A stretch of 5,005 bases of DNA from Bifidobacterium breve (GTDB lineage Bacteria; Actinomycetota; Actinomycetes; Mycobacteriales; Mycobacteriaceae): assembly GCA_945882475.1 (NCBI GenBank), contig CAMCWJ010000226.1, forward strand, positions 1 through 5,005. The letters run 5' to 3'. Below the pieces are notes generated by a model. It did no database searches, was not told the origin of the DNA, and saw only the letters and a list, made by a program, of their open reading frames with translations. This document shows, in pieces, positions 1 through 5,005 of the stretch. Numbering within the stretch: position 1 is the stretch's first letter; each line of letters begins with the position of its first letter. Made by a program: the position numbers and the translations under genes.

Positions 1-346
1 GGTAGAACGCCGCACCGAACAGCATGAAGTTGAACTCCGGAACGATCACGCGGTCCTGCAGATACCAGGTTGCCTCGGCTTCGTCACCGTTGACGGTGAT
101 CTCCGGGTGGGTCACCCGGTGCTCGGTGAGCACGTTCGACGGCATCGAGGTCCGCATGAACTCCACCAGGTCGGTGCGATTGGTGAAGCGGTGTTCCTTG
201 CCCAGCGACGATCCGTAGGCGCCGACGATGTCCTCGGTCAGGGTGTCGGCGAAATCATCCCAGTGCTTGGTGTCCAATGCCCGCAGGTAGCGGTACTTCA
301 CGCGTTTGATTTCCTCGATCGTCTCCAGATCAGCCATGCCGGACAT
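1..346 (-). CDS. SnoaL-like / NTF2-fold family protein, Rv0310c-like (3' end cut by window edge)
   Basis: About 115 codons are visible, read leftwards from an ATG at 344-346, and the frame stays open to base 1, so the C-terminus lies outside the window. The N-terminal helix (ETIEEIKRVKYRYLRALD, followed by a WDDFADTLTED segment) is the typical start of SnoaL_4-type proteins, in which an acidic loop is followed by the first strand. The later TEHRVTHPEITVNGDEAEATW stretch and the WYLQDRVI strand complete most of the alpha+beta-barrel cone. Members of this fold include small dehydratases, isomerases and dioxygenase beta-like subunits, but sequence alone does not give the substrate. A second ATG, three codons downstream (335-337), is an equally possible start; neither has a clear Shine-Dalgarno sequence. 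The gene is divergent from the Rv0311-like gene with only 38 bp between them. From memory the M. tuberculosis counterpart in this position is Rv0310c (163 aa). The fold is fairly sure; the function is unknown. Confidence 0.82.
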   Translation of the reverse strand, partial: MSGMADLETIEEIKRVKYRYLRALDTKHWDDFADTLTEDIVGAYGSSLGKEHRFTNRTDLVEFMRTSMPSNVLTEHRVTHPEITVNGDEAEATWYLQDRVIVPEFNFMLFGAAFY

Positions 347-371
347 TGCAACACACCAGTCGGGTCTGGAC

Positions 372-384
372 TAGGTTTTGACGA
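372..384 (+). promoter_or_regulatory. Candidate -10 element giving a leaderless GTG-start transcript
   Basis: TAGGTT at 372-377 matches the mycobacterial SigA -10 pattern TANNNT. It is followed by seven bases, so transcription would begin at or next to the GTG at 385. There is no convincing -35; TTGCAA at 346-351 is 20 bp away, which is long. The only purine-rich alternative to leaderless initiation is a weak AGG at 373-375, inside the same hexamer. The site lies in the 38-bp divergent gap, so its upstream region overlaps the start of the leftward SnoaL-like gene. This is an inference from spacing and motif only. Confidence 0.45.
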
Positions 385-1620
385 GTGAGCCAACCGCAGA
401 GTCGTTTTGCCGCGCTGTCCCGCGCTGAGTTGGCTGTTCTGGTACCCGAACTCCTGCTGATCGGCCAGCTGATCGACCGGTCCGGAAAGGCTTGGTGCAT
501 CCAGTCTTTCGGGCGTGCGGAGATGCTGCAGATCGCGATCGAGGAGTGGGCCGGCGCCAGCCCGCTCTATACCCGGCGCATGCAGAAAGCCCTGCGCTAC
601 GAAGGCGATGACATCATCACCATCTTCAAGGGCCTGCAGTTCGACATCGGCGCGCCGCCGCAGTTCATGGACTTCCGCTACACCGTGCACGACCGCTGGC
701 ACGGCGAGTTCCACCTTGACCACTGCGGCGCCCTGCTCGACGTGGAACCGATGGGACCGGACTACGTCCAGGGCATGTGCCACGACATCGAGGACCCCAC
801 CTTCGACGCGACCGCGGTGGCCACCAACCCGCACGCGCAGGTACGGCCCATCCATCGGCCCCCGCGCACGCCGGTCGACCGTAAGCCGCACTGCGCGTGG
901 ACCGTCATCATCGATGAGTCGTACCCGGAGGCGAAACCGATTCCTGCCCTTGCGGTTATCGCCGCGACGAAAGCAGCCACCTGGGAACTGGCATCGATCG
1001 ACCCCGACGGCGAAGGTAAGGCCGACTATTCCGGACCGCTGCTGTCGGATGTGGACTTCGGCGCGTTCTCGCACTCGGCGCTGGTGCGCATCGCCGACGA
1101 GGTGTGCCTGCAGATGCACCTGCTGAACCTCTCGTTCGGGATCGCGGTGCGCGCGCGGGCGGGCGACAACACCGACCTGGCGACCTCGATTTGCACCAAG
1201 CAGCTCACCGGCATCGCCGGGGTGGCCGCCGAGCGCATCCGGCGGGCACTGAAGTTGCCCGCCGACGTCGACGGCCTGACCGATGTGCTGCGCGTTCATC
1301 CACTGCTCAACCCGGCGGGCTATGTCGTCGCGGAGATCGACGGGGGCGGGCTTCAGGTTCGCCCCTCACCCGCACACAACGATGGAGCCTGGATCTCGCT
1401 GTGCTCTCCGGCGTCCACCGAGCCGCTGCAGGCCATCGCAACCGCCGTTGACCCGCACCTGCGAGTCCGGATCGACGGAACCGCCACCGACTGGACCGCC
1501 GAGTTCGAGCGCACCGACACCCCGGGCAAAGACTCACCCGAGGTTGAGGTGACCAAGTTCAGCCTGGGCGCCACCTTCGAGTTCGAGCCGCGCCGTTCGC
1601 TGCCGCTGACGGTGCTGTGA
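385..1620 (+). CDS. Conserved mycobacterial protein of unknown function, Rv0311-like
   Basis: A 411-residue protein starting at GTG and ending at TGA. I do not recognise an assigned function. Length and position fit M. tuberculosis Rv0311 (409 aa, unknown), from memory. It has no signal peptide and no transmembrane segment, so it is probably cytosolic. Residues about 1-95 are helical. A striking His/Cys-rich block follows: H102, H106, H110, H113-C114, then C132-H133 in a CHDIEDPTFD motif, then H157 in RPIHRPPR. This could form a metal site or a hydrolase active site. Its general look (DFRY, then an H/C cluster, then an Arg-Pro-rich strand) faintly recalls L-2-amino-thiazoline-4-carboxylate hydrolase-type proteins, but the resemblance is too weak to name it. 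The C-terminal half (about 225-411) contains a helical segment with IADEVCLQMHLLNLSFGIAV and then beta-rich sequence. The long open frame on the opposite strand (298-1299) is a GC-bias shadow. The coding call is firm; the function is unknown. Confidence 0.9.
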   Translation: MSQPQSRFAALSRAELAVLVPELLLIGQLIDRSGKAWCIQSFGRAEMLQIAIEEWAGASPLYTRRMQKALRYEGDDIITIFKGLQFDIGAPPQFMDFRYTVHDRWHGEFHLDHCGALLDVEPMGPDYVQGMCHDIEDPTFDATAVATNPHAQVRPIHRPPRTPVDRKPHCAWTVIIDESYPEAKPIPALAVIAATKAATWELASIDPDGEGKADYSGPLLSDVDFGAFSHSALVRIADEVCLQMHLLNLSFGIAVRARAGDNTDLATSICTKQLTGIAGVAAERIRRALKLPADVDGLTDVLRVHPLLNPAGYVVAEIDGGGLQVRPSPAHNDGAWISLCSPASTEPLQAIATAVDPHLRVRIDGTATDWTAEFERTDTPGKDSPEVEVTKFSLGATFEFEPRRSLPLTVL

Positions 1621-1648
1621 ACCAGTCGCCAGCCGATGCGAGCTGAGG

Positions 1649-1666
1649 GTTTCGCAGAAGTTTCGC
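1649..1666 (+). repeat. Direct heptamer repeat, 11-bp period, upstream of the Rv0313-like gene
   Basis: GTTTCGC occurs at 1649-1655 and again at 1660-1666, separated by AGAA. The 11-bp period places both copies on about the same face of the helix, and they lie just upstream of the candidate -35 at 1687. That arrangement would suit a regulator contacting two half-sites, but two 7-mers in a 103-bp gap could also be chance. Confidence 0.3.
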
Positions 1667-1686
1667 TGCCAGCTAACCGCTGATCA

Positions 1687-1723
1687 TCGACACGGGCAGC
1701 AAACTCGGCGCACACTGTCTGGT
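1687..1723 (+). promoter_or_regulatory. Candidate SigA-type promoter for the Rv0313-like gene, leaderless ATG
   Basis: TCGACA at 1687-1692 matches five of six bases of TTGACA. After an 18-bp spacer comes CACACT at 1711-1716, which keeps the A at position 2 and T at position 6 of TANNNT. Seven bases then lead to the ATG at 1724, so the transcript would start at or beside the start codon. The sequence before the ATG (GTCTGGT) contains no Shine-Dalgarno motif, which favours leaderless translation. The -10 lacks its first T, so the call is moderate. Confidence 0.42.
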
Positions 1724-2149
1724 ATGGAAAACAACGGGCCGTTCGGCTTCGACCCTGAGGATCTCGACCGCGTCGTGCGGGAGGCGGGCGAAGGCCTCCG
1801 GGACGCCTTCGGGCGATTGCTCAACAACTCTCCTCAGGCCGGTGGCTTCGGGATGCTGTTCGACCAGTTCACCCGGCCCACGCCGCGGCCCCGCCCCCAA
1901 CCCGAGACCGCCGGTGAGGCCGGCGACGGCGTGTGGGCTGTCTACATCGCCGACGCCACCGGTAAGGCCCAGGTGGAGCAGGTCTACAAGAATGAACTTG
2001 AGGCACTGCGGGCCAACAAGCACAACACCGACCCGAACCGGGGCGTGCGTTTCCTGCCCTACGGGATCGACGTGAGCGTGCTCGATGCCAGTGCCGAGAC
2101 GGCCACAGCCGGTGATGATGCCGCAGACGTGGCTGACGGGGCCCAGTGA
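1724..2149 (+). CDS. Small conserved actinobacterial protein of unknown function, Rv0313-like
   Basis: A 141-residue acidic protein (ATG to TGA). Three regions are visible. Residues 1-50 form an amphipathic, Gly/Phe-containing segment with a likely helix (DPEDLDRVVREAGEGLRDAF). Residues 51-62 are a Pro/Arg linker (RPTPRPRPQP). Residues about 68-121 are the conserved core, a small alpha/beta unit: WAVYIAD strand, QVEQVYKNELEALRANK helix, then RGVRFLPYGIDVSVLD. Similar short proteins with the ELEALRANKxNTDPxxxVRFLPYG signature are widespread in actinobacteria and carry no assigned role that I know of. Residues 122-141 are an Ala/Asp/Thr-rich tail, probably disordered. There is no signal peptide. 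It is longer than its presumed M. tuberculosis counterpart Rv0313 (128 aa, from memory), most likely through the linker and tail. The proline/threonine-rich Rv0312 that I recall between Rv0311 and Rv0313 in M. tuberculosis has no counterpart here. Coding is well supported by the conserved core; function is unknown. Confidence 0.87.
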   Translation: MENNGPFGFDPEDLDRVVREAGEGLRDAFGRLLNNSPQAGGFGMLFDQFTRPTPRPRPQPETAGEAGDGVWAVYIADATGKAQVEQVYKNELEALRANKHNTDPNRGVRFLPYGIDVSVLDASAETATAGDDAADVADGAQ

Positions 2150-2160
2150 CCCTGGCCCGT
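2136..2160 (+). terminator. Imperfect GC-rich hairpin over the stop codon of the Rv0313-like gene
   Basis: ACGGG at 2136-2140 pairs with CCCGT at 2156-2160. Inside it, CC (2142-2143) pairs with GG (2154-2155) and AG (2145-2146) with CT (2152-2153), leaving single-base bulges at 2141 and 2144 and a five-base loop. The hairpin contains the TGA stop and is followed by TGAAATTT rather than a clean U-tract. Mycobacterial intrinsic terminators often lack a U-tract, so it may act as one, but it could also be a chance structure in GC-rich DNA. Confidence 0.33.
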
Positions 2161-2253
2161 TGAAATTTGCCGGCTGGGCATCATCGCTGCATCAATCCCG
2201 TACTTTCCGGGTGCTGCGGCATTGCTGGTAGGGCGCATATGGGGTACGGCATG

Positions 2254-2290
2254 TTTTCACGGCGGCCCACTGCCCCTACAGTAGGGAGCC
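2254..2290 (+). promoter_or_regulatory. Strong SigA-type promoter for the GH16 gene, probably leaderless
   Basis: TTTTCA at 2254-2259 (four of six matches to TTGACA) is followed by an ideal 17-bp spacer and by TACAGT at 2277-2282, a perfect TANNNT -10. Eight bases later comes the ATG at 2291, so transcription would start within about one or two bases of it. AGGGAG at 2283-2288 resembles a Shine-Dalgarno sequence but ends only two bases before the ATG, too close for normal use and downstream of the -10, so it would mostly be absent from the mRNA. This is the best promoter in the window. Confidence 0.58.
2274..2286. promoter_or_regulatory. Perfect 13-bp palindrome over the GH16 -10 element
   Basis: CCCTAC (2274-2279), a central A, and GTAGGG (2281-2286) form a perfect inverted repeat that contains the whole -10 hexamer. 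A further GTAGGG sits at 2228-2233. A protein bound here would block RNA polymerase, so an operator is possible. The one-base centre makes an RNA hairpin unlikely. The operator role is inference; the symmetry is seen directly. Confidence 0.35.
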
Positions 2291-3172
2291 ATGTCAGTGG
2301 ATCGCCGCAACGTGATGAAGATGGCCGGTTTCGGAGTGGCGGCTGCTGCCCTCTCGACGCCGACGGCGGGTGCCAATCCGGCGGCGCCGGACGCACCGCC
2401 CGTGCCGCCCCCGCCCGGCGCCCCGCCACCGCCGCCCGGCGCGCCGCCCGCCCCCGAGGTCGCGATGCCGGTGTTCACCGGCGACGAGTTCGATGGTCCG
2501 GCCGGTTCGGCCCCGGACCCGGCCCGGTGGCAGATCGCGCAACGACGCGAACTCATCAAGAACCCGGTGTTCTGGGACCGGCCCGAGAACATGGGTCAGT
2601 ACCGCGACGACCGCGAACACGTCTTCCTCGACGGAAACGGAAACCTCGTCATCCGCGCCACTCGCGAGGCGAACGGAAAATACGTCAGCGGCAAGGTCAT
2701 GGGAACCATTGGGGTCGGGATCAACCACACCTTCGAGGCCCGCGTGAAGATGGAGTGCCTCACCCCTGGGGCATGGCCGGCCTGGTGGGTCGTTAACGAG
2801 AACAAACCACGTGGCGGCGAGGTCGATCTCATCGAGTGGTACGGCAACATGGAGTGGCCATCGGGCACCACCATTCACGCCCGACTCGACGGCACGGAGT
2901 TCGCCACGATGCCGATCCCGGTCGACGAGGCGTGGCACCGCTGGCGGATGACGTGGAACACCTCCGGGATGTACTTCTGGCTGGACTACGAACCCGGTAT
3001 GGAGCCGTACTTCGAGGTTCCGGCGTTTTCCCTCGACGACTGGGCGTTCAACGATCCCGGCTTCTTAATGAAACCGGTCTTCAATGTCGCCGTCGGTGGC
3101 ACCGGCGGCAAGGATGCGGCGCCGGGCAACTACCCGTGCCAGATGCTGGTCGATTGGCTCCGGATCTTCTAA
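2291..3172 (+). CDS. Exported glycoside hydrolase family 16 protein (beta-1,3-glucanase-like), Rv0315 homologue
   Basis: A 293-residue exported protein, close in length and sequence to M. tuberculosis Rv0315 (294 aa, annotated possible beta-1,3-glucanase precursor; comparison from memory). Residues 1-28 are a Tat signal: DRRNVMK with the R5-R6 pair, a hydrophobic Ala-rich core, and an AGA cleavage site before N29. Residues 30-58 are a Pro/Ala/Gly linker. The GH16 beta-jelly-roll follows from about residue 60 (FTGDEFDGP, the usual first strand). The catalytic signature E-x-D-x-x-E is intact as EVDLIE at 177-182: E177 nucleophile, D179 helper, E182 acid/base. This bulged form is the one typical of laminarinase-type GH16 enzymes. 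Cleft aromatics are kept: WPAWW at 162-166, W183-Y184, the WHRW strand at 215-218, and the terminal KPVFNVAVGGTGG block. The mature part has two Cys (C156, C283). The real substrate in mycobacteria is unclear because they are not known for beta-1,3-glucan. It is monocistronic, convergent with the metallopeptidase gene. No counterpart of Rv0314c lies upstream. Confidence 0.94.
   Translation: MSVDRRNVMKMAGFGVAAAALSTPTAGANPAAPDAPPVPPPPGAPPPPPGAPPAPEVAMPVFTGDEFDGPAGSAPDPARWQIAQRRELIKNPVFWDRPENMGQYRDDREHVFLDGNGNLVIRATREANGKYVSGKVMGTIGVGINHTFEARVKMECLTPGAWPAWWVVNENKPRGGEVDLIEWYGNMEWPSGTTIHARLDGTEFATMPIPVDEAWHRWRMTWNTSGMYFWLDYEPGMEPYFEVPAFSLDDWAFNDPGFLMKPVFNVAVGGTGGKDAAPGNYPCQMLVDWLRIF
2411..2448 (+). 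repeat. In-frame 21-bp tandem repeat encoding the Pro-Gly-Ala linker of the GH16 protein
   Basis: CCGCCCGGCGC occurs identically at 2411-2421 and 2432-2442, a 21-bp (seven-codon) period, and the similarity continues for several bases further. It encodes two copies of a PPGAPPx unit between the Tat signal and the catalytic domain. Such repeats can change copy number by slippage without breaking the frame, so linker length may differ between strains. Confidence 0.6.
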
Positions 3173-3173
3173 A

Positions 3174-3205
3174 CCGCCCGCCGGGCCGGAGCTCGTCGAC
3201 GGCTC
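3174..3205. terminator. Possible bidirectional terminator between convergent genes
   Basis: The two convergent stop codons are 31 bp apart. GCCC (3176-3179) can pair with GGGC (3183-3186) around a GCC loop. GAGC (3189-3192) can pair with GCTC (3202-3205), extended by CG (3194-3195) with CG (3200-3201) around TCGA and one bulged T. The second hairpin overlaps the stop codon of the leftward gene. Neither has a U-tract on either strand. Position argues for termination here; the structures themselves are modest. Confidence 0.3.
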
Positions 3206-5005
3206 AGCGCTGCGTGGTCTTGCGGCGCCGGACTAGTCCGAACACCACGAAAAACAGTGCTACCGGCGGTGTCTCGGTCACGTTGTAACCGAGGTCTTTC
3301 AGGATCGCCAGTTCCATCGGACTGAGTTCCCTGATGCCAAGCCCGGTGCTCACTGTCGGGTTCATCAGGTGCGTGCCGGATGACGGGGTGGACTCGTCGA
3401 GGTGGGAAATCGAGCTACCGGATTGCCAGGGGTTCGGTGTGTGTAGCGGGACGAGGCCGCCGTACACGGCGACGGCATTGGTGCCGCCGAAGTACAGGCC
3501 GCCGTTGCCGCCGGTCAGATTCGGGTTGTAGGCGGTGATCCAGCGGAAGTCGGAGGGACTGATCACCGGGTTACTGCCCGAGGTGACGATGAAGCTGTCG
3601 AAAGTCGTCCAGGTCTGCCCGGTGTTCGCGCCTGGCCGGTCGACATAGGACAGGAAGCCGAAGGTGTGCAGCAACTCGTGCATCGCGGTGGAGGTGAAGT
3701 CGTACTGCAGGCCACCGACGGAGTTCCCCAGCGCCCAGGACGGCCCGAAGTTCCATTCGATCTCGCCGTCGGCGTCCGAGCCGTTCGAATCGACGCCCGT
3801 TTGGATCTTTTTCTCCACCACGGTGGCATAGAAACCGGGGTCGGTGCCGGTGAGATTACTGCCGGCGGTCGCCAGAGTCGACGACAGTATCGAGTTCTGG
3901 GCGGTGACGTCGTAGGTGATGGTGGTGGGCGCGGTGACGACGAGGCGGGAGGCAAGCAGCGTTGCCGCCGTCTGCAGTGCGCTGCGGGCCTGCGGCGTCC
4001 AGTATTGCGAGCCGGTGCCGTAGACGAAGGTGAAGGTCAGCATCGGCCGCGTCGGGTTCTGCGCCACCTGGATGAAGGCCTCGGTGCTCTCGGCCCGGAA
4101 CAGGTCGAGCAGGTTGATGTGGAAACCGGTGTCGGTGGCGGCGACGTTGAAGTTGTCGATGCCGGTGAACCCCTCGCCCGGGGTGTAGGTGTAACTGCCG
4201 TCAGCGCCGATCTCGACGCTGCCGTACTCGGGTGCCGCAGTCACCCGGTAGGTGATCGGATCGCCTTCGGGGTCGACCGCGCCGAGGGTGCCGTTGATCG
4301 GCCCCGCGAGCTGGCCGGTGGTCTGTAGCGGAGTCAGGTACGGCGCCTGGTTGAAGAAGGTGCGACGCACCAGCAACGCGACCCCCTCCAGCAGGGCCTG
4401 GAACGGAGCCACCAGGGCGGAGAACCAGTCGATGACCGACGTCGCCGCCGCCGTACCGATCGGCACACTCACTGTTGCCACGGCGGCCACCGCGCGGGCC
4501 CGCGTCGGTGCCGCGGTTGCGGATTCGGTGCTTGCGAGGGGACCCGCAACAGCGACGGCGGCAGCACCCTGATCGCCGACCAGGGCGCTAACGTCCTGCT
4601 CGATCCGCGCCTCCGGGGTCACCTCCGCGCGACCGGTCGCCGCTTCAGCGGCCGGAGCCTGGTCGTTGGCGGCGGTCACGGCTGGTGTGCGTCCGGCCTT
4701 GCCGCGCCGGGCTGTGCCGGCTGGGGTGTCCGAACCGCCCACCGCAGCGACGGCCGCCGCCCTCGCCGCGGCGCGGGCGGGCCTGTCCGCACCCGCGCCA
4801 GCCTCCGCGGCCAGTACCCCTGATTCCGGCACGGCGGATTCCCCTACCGGGGCCGACGAGGCCCGCGCTGCGCGGCCGGTGACGGGCTGGGCCGCTCGGC
4901 CCGATCGGGCTGGGCCGGTCTGGTTCGGACTTGTCTGGGCCGTCTGCTCCGCGGACACCGACGACGGATCGGCGTCGTCGGCCACCGCGACGCCCGCAGC
5001 CTGGG
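3204..5005 (-). CDS. Exported modular zinc metallopeptidase with Ig-like domain and C-terminal hydrophobic/Arg tail (5' end cut by window edge)
   Basis: The frame is open through base 5005, so the true start is off the right edge. Numbering here is from the internal GTG at 4983-4985. The codons upstream read QAAGVA and continue V-A-D-D, which looks like the end of a Sec signal peptide cut after AVA, so that GTG is probably an internal Val. Residues 3-170 are Ala/Pro/Thr-rich low complexity. Residues about 183-211 are a hydrophobic segment ending RRTFFNQ, a module I associate with mycobacterial surface proteins. Residues 212-290 are a bacterial Ig-like (Big_9/cadherin-like) domain with DPEGDPITY and GSYTYTPGEGFTGIDNF. 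Residues about 310-568 are the peptidase: HELLHTFGF (H436, E437, H440), then SHLDE with H528 as likely third zinc ligand, LMNP (M541, Met-turn candidate), and a closing LSPMELAILKDLGY. This fits HExxHxxGF enzymes of leishmanolysin-like type, not the HExxHxxGxxH/D form, since position 446 is Ser. The C-terminus (571-593) is an 11-residue hydrophobic stretch followed by RRRK. It probably acts at the cell surface; the substrate is unknown. Confidence 0.88.
   Translation of the reverse strand, partial: QAAGVAVADDADPSSVSAEQTAQTSPNQTGPARSGRAAQPVTGRAARASSAPVGESAVPESGVLAAEAGAGADRPARAAARAAAVAAVGGSDTPAGTARRGKAGRTPAVTAANDQAPAAEAATGRAEVTPEARIEQDVSALVGDQGAAAVAVAGPLASTESATAAPTRARAVAAVATVSVPIGTAAATSVIDWFSALVAPFQALLEGVALLVRRTFFNQAPYLTPLQTTGQLAGPINGTLGAVDPEGDPITYRVTAAPEYGSVEIGADGSYTYTPGEGFTGIDNFNVAATDTGFHINLLDLFRAESTEAFIQVAQNPTRPMLTFTFVYGTGSQYWTPQARSALQTAATLLASRLVVTAPTTITYDVTAQNSILSSTLATAGSNLTGTDPGFYATVVEKKIQTGVDSNGSDADGEIEWNFGPSWALGNSVGGLQYDFTSTAMHELLHTFGFLSYVDRPGANTGQTWTTFDSFIVTSGSNPVISPSDFRWITAYNPNLTGGNGGLYFGGTNAVAVYGGLVPLHTPNPWQSGSSISHLDESTPSSGTHLMNPTVSTGLGIRELSPMELAILKDLGYNVTETPPVALFFVVFGLVRRRKTTQR

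Noticed and set aside
298..1299. 333-codon open frame on the minus strand opposite the Rv0311-like gene
   Set aside because: Its product is Arg/His/Val-rich with no recognisable fold, as expected from the antisense of a GC-rich gene, while the plus-strand protein has coherent motifs.
1670..1682. CAGC-TAACC-GCTG short inverted repeat as a terminator of the Rv0311-like gene
   Set aside because: The stem is four base pairs with no U-tract; such structures are common by chance in GC-rich DNA.
2197..2211. CCCG-TACTTTC-CGGG hairpin in the gap before the GH16 gene
   Set aside because: It has only four base pairs and a seven-base loop, with no downstream T-run and no link to another signal.
2283..2288. 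AGGGAG as a normal ribosome binding site for the GH16 gene
   Set aside because: It ends two bases before the ATG, closer than usual, and lies just downstream of a perfect -10, so most of it would not be in the mRNA.
2167..2796. 209-codon plus-strand open frame overlapping the start of the GH16 gene
   Set aside because: It covers the promoter and the Tat signal in another frame, and its product is Arg/Pro/Gly-rich and featureless.
2294..2938. 214-codon minus-strand open frame opposite the GH16 gene
   Set aside because: It overlaps an unmistakable GH16 coding region and has a low-complexity Arg/Gly-rich end; it is a codon-bias shadow.
3666..4328. 220-codon plus-strand open frame inside the metallopeptidase gene
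   Set aside because: It runs antisense to the Ig-like and HExxH domains and its product is Gly/Val/Arg-rich without motifs.

Overview
The window looks like a chromosomal piece of a mycobacterium, probably a non-tuberculous one (Mycolicibacterium-type). The DNA is GC-rich with strongly GC-biased third codon positions. From memory, the first four genes match in order, strand and length the M. tuberculosis block Rv0310c, Rv0311, Rv0313, Rv0315. No database search was possible, so the locus-level names rest on recall and on the recognisable GH16 protein.

Layout, left to right. (1) The 5' part of a SnoaL/NTF2-fold protein gene runs leftwards and is cut by the left edge. (2) After a 38-bp divergent gap comes a 411-codon gene of unknown function (Rv0311-like) reading right. 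(3) A 103-bp gap leads to a small 141-codon actinobacterial protein of unknown function (Rv0313-like). (4) A 141-bp gap, with a hairpin at its left end and a good SigA-type promoter at its right end, leads to a Tat-exported GH16 glucanase-like protein (Rv0315-like). (5) Convergent to it, only 31 bp away, is a large exported modular protein cut by the right edge: signal-peptide remnant, Ala/Pro-rich low-complexity region, a mycobacterial hydrophobic segment, a bacterial Ig-like domain, a zinc metallopeptidase domain, and a short C-terminal hydrophobic tail followed by an Arg/Lys cluster.

The three complete rightward genes each have a -10-like hexamer 7-8 bases upstream of the start codon and no well-placed Shine-Dalgarno sequence, so all three may be expressed from leaderless mRNAs. 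They therefore look like separate transcription units rather than one operon. The two rightmost genes both encode exported hydrolases (one aimed at glycans, one at proteins), but their convergent orientation gives no evidence that they work together.

The most interesting item is the metallopeptidase, for its non-canonical zinc site and its C-terminal tail resembling a sorting signal. No RNA genes, mobile elements, CRISPR arrays or attachment sites were seen, and no gene-free stretch exceeds 141 bp.
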